From: Atkinsonella hypoxylon
Lineage: Eukaryota > Ascomycota > Sordariomycetes > Hypocreales > Clavicipitaceae
Length of the DNA stretch: 64,000 nt
Reading direction: 5' to 3'
Assembly (NCBI GenBank): GCA_000729835.1
Contig: JFHB01000018.1
Location: forward strand, 186,001 to 250,000
The notes beneath the pieces were generated by a model. The model made no database searches, was not told the origin of the DNA, and saw only the letters and a program-made list of their open reading frames with translations. The position numbers and the translations under genes are program-made. How positions within the stretch are numbered: the stretch's first letter is position 1; each line of letters opens with the position of its first letter. Below are positions 11,639 to 24,000 of the stretch, piece by piece.

Positions 11639-13833
11639 GGTTGTAAGTTTTGCAGTTCAGCAACTTGCTGTCACAAAATAGAACGTGAATTCTGCGATGA
11701 AGGGGCGAGCTTATCTTGGTGAAGGTCGATGGGAAGCTCTGTATCACCAAGGTTGTGGAAAGGTGGCCGTTCAAATCAATGTAGGTAGAGAGAGGTAAGC
11801 GTGGGCTGCTGGTGACGACAGCTACGACGACGACAGCTACGACGACGACAGGCGGGATGCCTCTTCTCTCCACACTTACTTAAGCTTCAAGCACAAAAAC
11901 GTCACGGGCAAAGGCTGGGGTTGAAAACGCATAGATACCTACCAGATAGGTACTTACCCTAGCGCCCGCATGGCGGTCAATTTAGTACGTTATTTCTTGC
12001 ACACATCATAGCTAGCATCATGTCGGATTAAATCGACCGTCGCTGCCTAGGTACCTTGTAAGAGTAGAACTTGCGCAAGGCGTAGTGGCAAATTCGGTGG
12101 CGTGATTGGCGAGCGTGGGGCCAGGAGGCCCACAGTATCGGTACCGAATGCAGCCCCGTCGCAACTCTGAAAGACGTTTACCCGAGTTTCCGGGTGGAGC
12201 AATTCTTTACACTTCAGCTCACGAAATTCTTTAATTCAGCCCAGCCTCGTGCACGCAGAAGACAGATGTAGGGATTCATATCACGCTTGTGGACGATCGC
12301 TTCATATCAGAGACTCGAATCGGCCCAGACGTCACTGTCTGTTGCTTCCTTGGCGATCGGGCGTCTCCTTGCGATTCTCCCATTCTTTTCAGGAGAGAAA
12401 CAGACATGGACATGAACTCTCACTGAGATGATAATGACCTTCCAAGCCTTGCATCGATCTAATTCAGGCAATGCACATTGTACTAAAGTACTTTCACGCC
12501 CTCGCTGTCTCGAATTAGCACGATGTACATCAGTGTTGCAGTGTATCACCACAATCCTCTAACCCCACCGACTTCATCACCTTGACATGTTCTTTGCTCG
12601 GTTCGCACGCCCCGTCACCAACTCTTTTAACCTGGCATCTCTATAGGAGGTTCTCGTTGTTGTTCCTGTTGAGAGCCTCGTGACTCGTTCGATTCCCCGC
12701 CTGTCATCGCATGAACGTGAGATGCCGCGTTCTTGGATTGGCTGTTATCTCCAACTCTCTGTAGGTGCGAAGAAGCCGGAGCCCCAAGTGGACTGGAGAG
12801 CCAGGAGAAGAAAGAGAAGATGGATCTCATGGCGCTCCGGGGTCAGATCTTACGACTGGTCACCCGATGATTCCAGCTTTCTTCCGACTAGATGAAGCTG
12901 TCATTAGATAGAATTGTGGTATGCTGCTCTGGAGACAGACTTGCAAGACGACAAGCCAACAAGGTTGGTTGTGCAGAACTTGGTGCGGCTATTTTAAAGG
13001 AACAATAACAGTCTTCCATAAGAAGAGTTTGCGAATAATTGGCCCGATTCTCATTGCTGTTGGTCCGGCCTTTGTCCCTACCCCCGCGATTGGGCGGTTG
13101 CTCGTGCTCATATATTGTATAACAACTTGCGGGGGCCGAACATATAAAAGGGCAGGATGACGCAGTGCGATCCAGATCGAAACGATCTTGCTTGACCCTG
13201 CCCCTCTGCTTTCTAACAAGGCAATGGCAATGGACAACGTCAGGGTTGGTGTCACTAGTGGTCTGAGTGTTGCTCCACATGGGCTTTGTTTCCAATGGAT
13301 GAAAGTGTGAAGCTTCTTATGTAGGTATAATGAGAAGTTTTTACTATAAATAGAGTGTGTGTGCAAAGGATAATTAGCGCGTGGATTCTATAGCTTAGTG
13401 TTGCTTAGTCTATAGCTTTATAGTCTTACTACATTGCTCATTGGAGAAACTAGAAGATAGTTATGTCATGCTGCTCTTTGTAACTAAAACAATTGACAGT
13501 ACTTTAATAAGAGTGTAAATTAGGACTAGAAGCAGTTCTTCTAAACTAGCCTGCTTGATTGGGTTATAATCCTTGTCGGTACCCTTGTTGGAGCCGGCTC
13601 GGCAATTGATGAGGGAATTAATCCCTATTCACATGTTATCATGATAACCAATCAATCTCAGTTTAGAAGGTCCGGGTTAACGCATGGAAGTGGAGTATAA
13701 CAGCATGTTCTTTTCTTCCTCGTCATCTCCTATCTATGCTGGCTTCTTCATGATCGTCCTCGTTTGTCCTTCCAACCTCGTAGTGCAGCTCAGGTTGACT
13801 TAGTAAGAGGACTAGCATGCTGTTATTTCTACA
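11639..13833. promoter_or_regulatory. 2.2-kb divergent intergenic region
   Basis: The interval separates the Pmp3-like gene from the mannosyltransferase gene. It includes a degenerate ACGACAGCT repeat (11815-11852), a CCTACC/GGTA patch (11938-11957), a TATA-like run CATATAAAAG near 13140, and an AT-rich block at roughly 13300-13660 containing repeated TAGCTTTATAG-like words that may be an old repeat remnant. Overlapping open frames near 12890-13370 show no family features. Confidence 0.45.
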
Positions 13834-15203
13834 ATGAAAACACGAGAGAAACTGCTGGTGGTGCTGTTGACTTTCTTGTTCTTTATCGCTGTATCGCTGC
13901 ACTTGCGCAGAGAGAGATGGGTATCAAGCCCATTGCGCGATTCATGGACATATCCCCCCGTTGACCCTGCTGAATACGACAAGATCACCGACGGTGCGTT
14001 CTTTCTTTTGTATATACCAAGTCCTTGCGCGCCAAAACTCGGGAATGCTAATTCTGACCTGGAATTTTGTTGGTTTCTTTTTCATGGCGTGCAGGAATTA
14101 TATTGCCAGCTGCCAATATCTCCTACTATCTCGAAGCAATCTTTAACAGAAATTCTTCAACGAGGGATTTCCACTGCCCTGCTATCAATACAACACGATA
14201 TGCCGGGCTATCCAGCGCGGAGTCGAAGCCCTCGCTCGATTACTTCTTCACTCTGAACTTGCGACAGGTTCTACCTCTTTTATCCGTCATGATCGGCAGT
14301 ATCATCGAATCAATCAAGTATTTGGGCCCAAGCCGCTGCGCACTCTCCATCGTGGAAGGAAACTCACCAGATGGCACTGCGGATGTACTCGCCGCTCTCA
14401 CTCCAATCTTGAAGAGTCTGGGGATCGCTTATTATTTCAAGTCCACTGGCCTTGACCCTTCCGAGGATCACCGGATAATCCGCCTTGCGGAGCTTCGAAA
14501 CATGGCTCTCGAACCACTCCTGTCTCCTTCTAGCACCTTGAAAAGACATGCAAACACAACCATCGTTTTTCTCAACGATGTCGCGGTATGCACTGAAGAT
14601 ATACTCGAGCTACTCCACCAAAGGAAATTCAATGGCGCCGACATGACCTGTGCCATGGACTGGACGTTTCTTGCTCCCGACCCGAACTTCTACGACGTCT
14701 GGATCTCGCGCACCATGGATGGCGACTCGTTCTTCGAGATTCAACCCAACGGGAGCTGGGAAGCGGCGTCGAACTTGTTCTGGAATGCTGACTTGGAAAC
14801 TCGGACTCGCTTTTCTCAAAAGTTGCCTTTCCAGGTATTCTCGTGCTGGAATGGCGCGACGGCGTTCACAGCTGCGCCTCTGTTGGTTCATGGTGTGCGC
14901 TTCAGAGCAGCAAACGAAACGGCGGGTGAGTGTACACAGGGCGAGCCTCAGCTTCTCTGCAAAGAATTTTGGTTCCATGGCTACGGCAAAATTGCCGTCG
15001 TGCCATCTGTCAACTTGGAATACTCTGTTGAAAAGGGCAAGTTGATCAAGCAGATGAAAGGCTTCACCTCGGACAATGTGTTGGAACAAGATCCTGGTAG
15101 GGAACGAATTGCATGGAGGCTAGATCCGCCCGAGAAGGTGAAGTGTATGCCTGGATGGGATAGACAATTCTGGCAACCGTGGAACGAGACCTTGGGAACA
15201 TGA
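13834..15203 (+). CDS. CAP59/CMT1-type alpha-1,3-mannosyltransferase
   Basis: This is a predicted Golgi type II membrane glycosyltransferase of the CAP59/CMT1 family, whose characterised Cryptococcus members transfer mannose in alpha-1,3 linkage or are needed for capsule. Exons 13834-13993 and 14095-15203 give 422 residues. A signal anchor (KLLVVLLTFLFFIAVSLHL) lies at residues 6-24. The intron (101 nt, GTGCGT...GCAG) restores KITDGIILPAANISYYLEAI. The catalytic domain shows CALSIVEGNSPDGTADVL, FLNDVAVCTEDILELL, then CAMDW and FYDVWISRTMDG, in the family's usual order. N-glycosylation sequons (NST, NTT, NET) fit a lumenal orientation. The next gene is 450 bp downstream on the same strand but unrelated. 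The acceptor glycan in a non-encapsulated fungus is unknown. Confidence 0.9.
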
Positions 15204-15650
15204 AATCGGTACCTTGAATAGGAAGAGTGTTTCATTATTATAAGTAATCTTTCAATGCCGATAATATTATTGTGTTACGCTACCTGCCCAATTATGCACC
15301 ACGATATTGGCATGCGTGTGTATCGATTACTCCAGCGGATACACGGTCCAAGTGCTTCGATTGTGCTTGTAGCTAGGCCGATGTTGGCTTGTTGGCCCTC
15401 GTAATTGCAAGTCTGTGCCAGATAAACACTTTTATTGACGATAGACGACAACGGAAAGTTAAAATCTACTGTACAGGGTAGGTAGGTGCTTAGCTGCCAC
15501 GCCACCCCATCGTAATAGCGTTCCCGGCTTTTACCCGCTCTCGTTACTGATGTTATCAAAGTCTCGAAGCTTTTTTGGATTTCATTGCGCGCAATTCAAG
15601 ATCTTGGTCTTGATATTCGGCCTGCTCCGAGCAGGATATGAGCGCCCACA
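15204..15650. other. Intergenic, Prp22 promoter side
   Basis: This 447-bp gap contains a short TAGG run (15477-15489) and no gene. It should hold the upstream gene's terminator and the helicase promoter. Confidence 0.5.
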
Positions 15651-18600
15651 ATGGACGACCTCTTGAATCTTGAGCTGCTGTCGCTCGTGTCGAAAGTGAC
15701 GTCCGAGCTTCAAAATCATGTCGGCATCAGTGATAAGACTCTCGCTGAGTTCCTCATCGCCCAGCGTCTCGAAAGCTCTAGCACCGAGCAGTTCCGCGAA
15801 AAACTCAGCACTATCGGCGCCGGCTTTCCACCCAGTCTAGTCGATAGCCTGGACCGTCTGGTGCTTGCTATGCACCCTAAGTTCAAAGGGAAGAACAGTG
15901 GCAGCAACGGCGACGAGCATCGTTCCAGGACGCTTGAAGAGAAGGAGAAGGTCTTCAGTGGCCTTGCGCTGGCGGACAAAGAGGTCGAACATGACGGCGG
16001 TGACGCGATAGATGATACCCTGGCACTATTGGAAGGTTTAGAAAGCAAAGCAAAAAAAGAGAAGGCTTCGCGAAAACGTAGCAGAAGTCCCGAACTAGAG
16101 AGCAAGGAATCGCGAAGAAGAAGACGAGACAGATCACGATCGCGCGGAAAACGAAGAGACCGGCAGAGGTCACGATCCCGCTCCCAAGATGGCGGCGGTG
16201 AAGACTGGCGCGACGGCTTCAGAAGCTCTCGCACAGACAGACGCGGCCGACGTCGTTATGATGATGACTACTATGACGACGACGATACGTTTCGAAGAGC
16301 GCCAGAACGAGAGACTGATGACGCTCCGCAACTGCATAAAATCTACCGAGGACATGTTACTGGTCTTAAGGACTTCGGTGCCTTTGTCAACTTGCATAAT
16401 GTGCGTGGGAAAGTAGACGGGCTTGTGCACATATCACGCATAACTTCGGGACAAAGAGTCAATAATCCGTCAGATCTGCTGTCCAAAAGCCAAGACGTTT
16501 GGGTCAAGGTGACTAGCATAGAAGGAAACCGGATTGGGCTGTCTATGAAGGATGTTGACCAAGAGACAGGGATGGATCTTGAACCACAAGCACGTCTTAC
16601 AACAGGAGCTAATATGGAAGCTCTTGGTGGTCGCGGCAGAAACGGCTTTGTGAATGGCAGTCCAGCAATGCCACGCGATGACCTCGGACCTCCCAGACGC
16701 CAGAAGAAGCGAATGACGTCTCCCGAACGATGGGAGATTCGACAACTGATCGCATCTGGAGTAGCAAAAGCGTCTGACTATCCCGATCTGGAAGAAGACT
16801 TCAACGCGACACTCCGTGGCGACGGAGAAATGGAATTAGAAGAGGAAGTCGACATAGAAGTTCGAGAGGAGGAACCGCCTTTCTTAGTTGGACAGACCAA
16901 GCAGTCCTTGGAGCTCTCTCCTATACGGGTTGTCAAAGCCCCTGACGGCTCCATGAACCGAGCTGCCATGTCTGGCGCGGCAATCGCAAAGGAGCGAAAG
17001 GAACTGAAACAGCAAGAGGTAGACGCCGCAGCAAAGGAGAAACAACAAAGCGAAAATCTTTCTTCTCAGTGGCATGATCCCATGGCCGATCCTGATAAGC
17101 GGACGTTCGCCAGTGATCTCAGAAATGCCAGGATGAATGCTGGTACGGAAGAGGTTCCTGAGTGGAAGAGGGCCGTGGTTCCTAAGGGTCAACCGATGGT
17201 CAAGCGCACCAACCTGAGCATGAAAGAACAGCGCGAATCTCTGCCCATGTTCGCGTTCCGCAGCCAGATCATCAAGGCTGTCCAGGAGAACCAGATCCTG
17301 ATTGTCGTTGGCGAAACAGGTTCTGGAAAGACCACACAGCTGACCCAATACCTTGCCGAAGCTGGCTTCGCCGACAAAGGCATGATTGGATGCACGCAGC
17401 CGCGGAGAGTCGCTGCCATGTCAGTTGCGAAGCGTGTTGCTGAAGAGGTTGGCTGCAAGCTCGGAGGAGAGGTCGGCTATCTCGTCCGATTCGATGACTG
17501 CACTAGCCCTTCGACCAGAATCAAGTACATGACGGACGGTATGCTGCAGCGAGAGATTCTGATGGACATGGACTTGAAACGATACTCGGTCATTATGTTG
17601 GATGAGGCTCACGAACGTACAATTGCTACTGATGTTCTCTTCGCCCTGCTTAAAAAGGCGGTTAAGCGCAGGTCGGATCTGAAGATTATCGTTACTTCGG
17701 CTACGCTCGATGCTGACAAGTTTTCGTCGTACTTCAACGAGTGTCCTATTTTCACGATTCCTGGTCGGACTTTTCCGGTTGAGATTCTGTACTCGAGAGA
17801 GCCAGAGTCTGACTATCTGGACGCCGCGCTTGTCACAGTTATGCAGATTCATTTGACGGAACCAAAGGGCGATATTCTCCTCTTCCTGACAGGCAAGGAA
17901 GAAATTGACACCGCTTGCGAGATTCTCTATGAGCGAATGAAAGCGCTAGGGCCGTCGGTTCCTGAACTTTTGATTTTGCCTGTCTACGCCCAACTACCCC
18001 CAGAGATGCAGAGCAGAATCTTCGACCCAGCACCACCTGGTGCCCGAAAAGTGGTCATCGCTACAAACATAGCCGAAACCTCCATCACCATTGACGAGAT
18101 TTACTACGTCGTAGATCCAGGATTCGTGAAGCAGAATGCCTACGACCCCAAACTCGGCATGGATTCGCTTGTTATCACCCCAGTCTCTCAAGCCCAGGCC
18201 AATCAACGAGCAGGACGAGCAGGACGAACTGGGCCAGGCAAATGCTTTCGACTTTACACTGAAGCAGCGTATCAGTCTGAAATGCTGCCGACTACGATTC
18301 CTGAAATTCAGCGGCAAAACATTTCACATACTATCCTTATGCTTAAAGCCATGGGCATTAACGATCTCATTCATTTCGACTTTATGGACCCGCCACCCGT
18401 CAACACCATGCTGACGGCTCTAGAAGAATTATATGCATTATCCGCTCTGGATGACGAAGGTCTCCTCACTCGTCTGGGTCGCAAAATGGCCGATTTCCCG
18501 ATGGATCCTTCGTCAGCCAAGGTTCTCCTCGCCGCAGTGGACCACAATTGCTCCGAAGAGGCCCTCAGCATCATCGCCATGCTCTCCCTGCAGGGCGTCG

Positions 18601-19244
18601 TCTTTTATCGCCCCAAAGAAAAACAATCTCTTGCGGACCAGAAGAAGGCCAAGTTCCACGACCCGCATGGGGACCATCTTACTCTTCTTAACGTGTACAA
18701 CTCGTGGAAGCAAAACGGATACTCCAAGCCCTGGTGTTTCGAAAACTTCATCCAAGCTCGATCTATGAATCGCGCAAAGGACGTACGGGACCAGCTCGTC
18801 AAGATTATGGAACGGTATAAACACCCGATTGTGTCATGCGGGCGCAACACCGACAAGGTTCGGAGGGCGCTCTGCTCAGGATTCTTCCGCAATGCCGCCC
18901 GTAAAGACCCGCAGGAGGGATACAAGACGCTGACGGAAGGAACTCCCGTGTATCTACATCCTAGCTCGGCGCTCTTTGGCAAACAAGCCGAGTGGGTGAT
19001 TTACCATGATCTCGTGCTGACGACGAAAGAATACATGCATTGCACAAGCTCAATTGAGCCAAAGTGGTTGGTTGAGGCAGCGCCGACGTTCTTCAAGGTT
19101 GCTCCGAGTGATAGACTGAGCAAGAGGAAGGCGACTGAGAGGATCCAGCCGCTGTATAATAAGTTTGCGGGTAATGATGACTGGAGATTGAGTGCACAGA
19201 GGAGGGGAGGCAAGGGGGGCGGTGGCGGCGGGACATGGGGTTGA
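15651..19244 (+). CDS. prp22: Pre-mRNA-splicing DEAH-box helicase Prp22
   Basis: The gene encodes the spliceosomal ATPase that releases spliced mRNA after the second step, in the nucleus. It is a single exon of 1197 residues, typical of Prp22/DHX8. Features in order: an N-terminal helical domain (MDDLLNLELLSLVSKVTSEL) that confirms the start; an Arg/Ser-Asp/Arg-rich stretch at about 140-200; an S1 RNA-binding domain near 230-300 (GHVTGLKDFGAFVNL, DGLVHISRI), diagnostic for Prp22 among DEAH helicases; the P-loop GETGSGKTTQLTQY near 555; DEAHERT near 651; SAT near 682; QRAGRAGRTGPGKCFRLYT near 852; then winged-helix, ratchet and OB domains. The C-terminus ends in a Gly-rich tail (GGKGGGGGGTWG). 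The second-longest candidate, Prp16, lacks S1. Certainty is very high. Confidence 0.98.
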   Translation: MDDLLNLELLSLVSKVTSELQNHVGISDKTLAEFLIAQRLESSSTEQFREKLSTIGAGFPPSLVDSLDRLVLAMHPKFKGKNSGSNGDEHRSRTLEEKEKVFSGLALADKEVEHDGGDAIDDTLALLEGLESKAKKEKASRKRSRSPELESKESRRRRRDRSRSRGKRRDRQRSRSRSQDGGGEDWRDGFRSSRTDRRGRRRYDDDYYDDDDTFRRAPERETDDAPQLHKIYRGHVTGLKDFGAFVNLHNVRGKVDGLVHISRITSGQRVNNPSDLLSKSQDVWVKVTSIEGNRIGLSMKDVDQETGMDLEPQARLTTGANMEALGGRGRNGFVNGSPAMPRDDLGPPRRQKKRMTSPERWEIRQLIASGVAKASDYPDLEEDFNATLRGDGEMELEEEVDIEVREEEPPFLVGQTKQSLELSPIRVVKAPDGSMNRAAMSGAAIAKERKELKQQEVDAAAKEKQQSENLSSQWHDPMADPDKRTFASDLRNARMNAGTEEVPEWKRAVVPKGQPMVKRTNLSMKEQRESLPMFAFRSQIIKAVQENQILIVVGETGSGKTTQLTQYLAEAGFADKGMIGCTQPRRVAAMSVAKRVAEEVGCKLGGEVGYLVRFDDCTSPSTRIKYMTDGMLQREILMDMDLKRYSVIMLDEAHERTIATDVLFALLKKAVKRRSDLKIIVTSATLDADKFSSYFNECPIFTIPGRTFPVEILYSREPESDYLDAALVTVMQIHLTEPKGDILLFLTGKEEIDTACEILYERMKALGPSVPELLILPVYAQLPPEMQSRIFDPAPPGARKVVIATNIAETSITIDEIYYVVDPGFVKQNAYDPKLGMDSLVITPVSQAQANQRAGRAGRTGPGKCFRLYTEAAYQSEMLPTTIPEIQRQNISHTILMLKAMGINDLIHFDFMDPPPVNTMLTALEELYALSALDDEGLLTRLGRKMADFPMDPSSAKVLLAAVDHNCSEEALSIIAMLSLQGVVFYRPKEKQSLADQKKAKFHDPHGDHLTLLNVYNSWKQNGYSKPWCFENFIQARSMNRAKDVRDQLVKIMERYKHPIVSCGRNTDKVRRALCSGFFRNAARKDPQEGYKTLTEGTPVYLHPSSALFGKQAEWVIYHDLVLTTKEYMHCTSSIEPKWLVEAAPTFFKVAPSDRLSKRKATERIQPLYNKFAGNDDWRLSAQRRGGKGGGGGGTWG

Positions 19245-21082
19245 CGAGGGTATTGTGGGAATTTGTGGGTATGAGCATATTTGGCGTTTCTTCGAATTGA
19301 AGTTATCTAGAGGCTAGTAGGGTCCCTTGTGATGATTAGGCAATGGAGCCGCAATGAGTGTTCCGACATAGCCTAAACAGTTTTGTCTCGGTCGTTGATG
19401 TACTGTAATTGATGGCGGTATGACATGCATAAGTTCTGTCGCGTGCCGTTACTAACAGCCGTCTTTGTATTGCCTCGAGCTGTCATCAAATTCCTCTTAC
19501 AAGAACCCATCAAACACAAGTTTAGACCCCGACTGATCTCTTCGCGTGGTGTACTGCAAGATGGGGGACTCTAGGGAGTACCTTCGGTTTGGCGGAGTGA
19601 TGACCTACGGGGTGATTAATGGTAGGAACGAGGGGTCGGGAGGTTTCATTCATTGCGATTGAGTAGCCGGGACAGAAGGGACATGTAGATATGAGGCTAG
19701 AATACCTCGTAAGGCATTGCTTTTCATACTTTTCATATTGAGGCGGACCACAGACTTATAAGGTGCGCTAGCGTCATCGCAGCTTAGGCGCATGCGCACC
19801 TTGACGTTAGCTTAACCAACATCTCGGGCATCACTATCGCACATCAACGTTGGTGAGACAAGACATAATGCGAGAGAAAATTCCTTAGCTATAATTATCG
19901 AACGGTATGCAAGATTTTCAGGCGAAAGATGGTACGTCACGAGGGCGGCCAATCATGAGCATGTTTGCCTGCTAGGTCGTGACACGGCGATCGTGTAAGA
20001 GAGGCTGGTTCTTGGCTAAATCGTAAAAGATAAATACCAAGGCACATGACGTGTTCGGTCGCGGCGAGCACTTGGCCTGCAAATTCGGCGCTGAGGTCGG
20101 AACGTGGCCAGCTCTGAGCGGGATCCTTGGCGTTTCGATCGGGAAAAAGATGGAACACATTGGGAACCGCGTCTGGATTCCCCTGTTTATTCCCAACCTC
20201 GGCCTGTCGGGAATCTCCCCCCCTAGGTCGTACAGCTTGTCGCTTGACTGGATGCGAAAACGAGAGCCAGCCCGGCAAGCAGAGTCGCCAAGCGACCAGA
20301 AAGTTGTACTCGCCAACTACAGCAGGGAAATCTCCAGTGTCGAGATTCGTCTTAGAGCCACCCATGACCACCTGCGAGTCCTTGAGCGTACAGATGCGCA
20401 GATGATGCACGATATCTTCAGACCTGCCGCCACGAGGCGGTCCCATGTTCCAAATCATCTCGTCGATATTGGTGACGAACGTCTCGTGCCAGAACTTGAT
20501 GCATTTATCCGTCGTTGCAATCATCACTGGGTGTCGCCGTTGTCTTGCGATGGATGTAAAATAGGATTGTAGAGGAAGTACCTAAAGAAGAGATTTCAGT
20601 GGTGCATAATCCCCAACGATACCTCGTTGCACCTTTCGGCATATAAGATGCTCTGTAGGGATGAGGAAAGCCGAGATAGCTCCCTAATAGCTTCAGTAGT
20701 TGCGGAATCGCGATATAAGGCATCGCGAAAAGACACGCCCTCTTTCTCTGACGATAACTAGTCCCTTGCAATCCGTACAAGCCGGTCTTATCCGTATTCC
20801 ACCAGCACCTGGAACAACTCCCTCATGATCTATGGCCCCTGCGGCGATGTAGAACTACCTCCGTTGAGCAGCTAGGTGATACCAGAGTATTTTGATGGGT
20901 TCCAGGGGTTGCGAACTCAAGACTTGTGAGTGTTTCGCACTACGGGTGCGGTAACAAGACCAGACCACACTGGGTTTAAATGTGATTTGCAGCCACTACC
21001 GACATCCGAGGAGTGCGACTTGGCGGCATTGCTCTGATTATCAATCTCAAAAAAGAGCACTTATTCGGAATATACACCGTCC
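19245..21082. other. Intergenic between Prp22 and the ankyrin gene
   Basis: This 1.8-kb convergent interval has no securely identified gene. The only strong coding-like signal is the minus-strand open frame at 19937-20536, described separately. The rest shows no repeat, RNA gene or promoter that can be named. Confidence 0.45.
19937..20536 (-). CDS. Uncharacterised open reading frame, possibly a relic
   Basis: I do not recognise this sequence. The minus strand has about 195 codons beginning near MIATTDKCIKFWHETF and running through MIWNMGPPRGGRSEDI and DTGDFPAVVGEYNFLVAW, which look like real protein. After about 90 codons the quality falls, while another minus-strand frame (20316-19972) reads well: SDKLYDLGGEIPDRPRLG, then SIFFPIETPRIPLRAG. 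That pattern suggests one coding sequence broken by a frameshift or an unrecognised intron. The plus strand is also open over 173 codons here, so orientation is not certain. No signal peptide or membrane helix is evident. Confidence 0.3.
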   Translation of the reverse strand, partial: RHPVMIATTDKCIKFWHETFVTNIDEMIWNMGPPRGGRSEDIVHHLRICTLKDSQVVMGGSKTNLDTGDFPAVVGEYNFLVAWRLCLPGWLSFSHPVKRQAVRPRGGDSRQAEVGNKQGNPDAVPNVFHLFPDRNAKDPAQSWPRSDLSAEFAGQVLAATEHVMCLGIYLLRFSQEPASLTRSPCHDLAGKHAHDWPPS

Positions 21083-24000
21083 TCATCCATCACGCTCTTG
21101 AAGAACGCCCATAGCAAGATCCGCAGCCGTCCTCCCTTCATGATCTCTCGCCTCTGGAGGGCAAATACCAGCAACTAAATCAGCCAGCTCCTGATTTGAT
21201 TGCAACGCTGCAATATGAAGAAGGGTCCGGCCGTGTTCATCGACTCGGCTCAGGTCGGCGCCGTGTCGACACAAGATCTTGAGCATTACCACGTCATTTC
21301 GCAACGCAGCCCAATGGGCCGGTGTCCCGCCGTTGACTCTGCTTGGAGAATTGATAATCGCGCGCAACTTGGTGCGAGATAAGAGTAATTCAAGAGAAAA
21401 GCACGCTTCCTCCTCAATGGCAAGGTCAATAGCATTGAACCCCTCGATCCCTCGCCGACTTGTCGTGAAATTCCACTCATAATTTTCAGGAAGCTTTTCG
21501 ATGAGAAGGGAAAGCAGGTATACGGAATCGCGTTCAAGCGCTGCCACGATTGCGTTGTCCGGCGTGCCAAGACTAGGGTCTGCGCCTCGTTCAAGCAGCA
21601 CTAGTACCAGGTCCAAACAGCTGTTTGATACGGCCAACGATAGCAATGTAACATGCTTATCGGACGGTGCCAGTGTAATTTGAGTATTGGCCGATAGACC
21701 ACGGCCAAGTAGGAAGTCGAGTTTTTCAGCCTTGCGACTCGTCATGGATTCAAAAAGGGGGAGGCAAAGATCCTGTGATGCTGCATTCAATTGATCCTTA
21801 TCAGCATGGGACAAAAGCGCTATGAAGCTTTCAAACTGCTCCTTTCCAAGAGTTACAGCGTATGCTAGAGCGGATCTGTTGCCAATTGAGGCTATTGGTG
21901 CCAGAAGAGGGACCTCGTCCGCCATGACATGTATGATTTTGTGGCGTTTGAGTTGAAGAGCTTCCACCAAAAGCTGCAGGGCTGCCTCTGTGTCAAAGAA
22001 GTCTGGGACACAGTATTCGCCATTCCATTGAAACATTGTGATAATATGATCAATCAAAGGGTTTGCCTCAAGTGACCACGAGACATCGCCGCGACTCATG
22101 GCGGAGAAGGCCAAGATACATGCTTTTCTAGTCTGTTCTTCAAAGAATTCGAAGCAGCGGGTTTTTTGCATGTAGTACATCAGTTCGACGAAGGATTGCT
22201 TAAAATCTTTAGGCAGTCCTCCATCGACTTTGCCGTATTTATCGAAAAGGCGCCGGCATAACAGGCAAAATCGTGCCCAGCAATCTCCCCCAGCCTCCTG
22301 CTCATGTTTGATCATTTTCAAGGGAAGCAGTGTCTGAAATATATCTTCGGTGACAACTGAGAAGCAAGAAGGATGATTAGATAGCGCAAAACCCGTATCG
22401 TCAATCGGGAAGCTATTCTCATACAATGACTCAATTGCTAGAGCTCCTTTCTTCGATTTTGTGGGCAACCCATCGCAAAGTTCAACCAGCCGCTTCACAA
22501 GTTGCGGCTCAGCGGATGTATTCAGGTAGTGGAGAACGCTTCTGCCCTGTGAATCTAGGACCCTGAAATCAACGCCCTTTGCAATAAGGCGATTTACCAG
22601 CGCCAGTTCACCCCACTGGACGGCAAGCCGCGCGATGTTCGGGTACTTGCCGAGCTCGCAGTCTATCATGTCCTGCTGCAATAGTTTGTAAGCGGCACGA
22701 GGTTTCTGTCTTGGTAACCGCCTCTCTTCTTTCCTTATCAGGTTAATGAACCATAGTGACTCGGTCAAGGGCGTCCGGCCCGTTCTGGTGACGCTACTAA
22801 TGTTTACAAGCGCGTTCGGGTCGTTCTCGCAGAGCCAAGTTACGAGCTCAAGGTCATTCGAGGCGGCAGCGTAATGCCATATGTTTCGCCGTTGGCGATC
22901 CTCCCACGTTGTGGAGTAAGGCTCTTCTTTGACGAGGATGCTGAGCGTTTTCGTGTCTTCAACCAACATGATAGGAAATCTGCCTTGGCTGTCACGTGCC
23001 CGAAGATCGACGTTAGATGAGATAAGAACATTGATCATCCTGTGTTGACGGCTACCTACTACCATATGGACGATTGTGCCACTGTTCATTGGCAGATTTG
23101 GATCAAATCGTGGATCCATAGCCAATCGTCGCAAGTAGACATGGTTGCCGTTAAGGACGCAGCTGCGTACAGCGTCATCATAACCTTCGTCGTCTATGGG
23201 AACGTGCATTCTGAGATCCATTGGTAGTAACAGACTGTACTGTCTGATGATGTCAAGAATTGTGCCACTAGGCCCATATTCGCTCTCCCACGGAAACAGA
23301 CCGGGCTCTAAAGAAATAAGATAGCCCAAAGCAATGGAGAACAACTGGAGAATAACATCATTGGAAGCAGAATGAAGACTTTCGGCAAAAACACTGCGTA
23401 GCATGGCAGTAAAGTTATGGTCCATACCAGCACCTCCTCTCACGATATCCTCAAATATTTCACAACATTCCCGCTTCATCGAGGCTAGAAATCCGAGGCT
23501 AGCCAGTGTTGGTTTAATTGAACATATTTCAGGAATCCCGAGCTCCAAAGTACAGTCGGCTCCAGAGCGGATAATTGCATTTACCGTCTCATTGTTGGCT
23601 GGGTCTATGGTGATTACAAGCTCATGCCACGAAGAAGGCTCGCGATGAATCAAAACCCCAGGCCCGATGAGAGCACAGGATAGGGGAGTGCCAAAAGAGC
23701 CTGTCGTATTAACAGTAGCTCCCTTCTCTAGCAATGATTTGCAAAGCTTGGATAATCCGAGCATGGACGCTACGTGCAAGGGCGTGAGTCTCCCATCCTC
23801 GAGTTCATTCGTAAGCCCTATGATCTTTGACGCTCTAGCTTCGCGGCCCGCATCACCGGAATGAGCCGGAAACCTGGTTCGACTAAGCTCGAGAACCCAC
23901 TGGATGAAATTGTTACTCTGAGAATTCGAAAACAGTTTCTCGGCTTCATCCCTGATGATGCCCCATTTGGTATCTGCATATCGGTACCATCCCTGGGCCG

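Noticed and set aside
12888..13366. Minus-strand frames of 125-135 codons
   Set aside because: Low-complexity, no family resemblance, located in an AT-rich promoter interval.
15716..16234. 172-codon minus-strand open frame rich in Ser/Arg/Leu
   Set aside because: Antisense to the Arg/Ser-rich part of Prp22, no family features.
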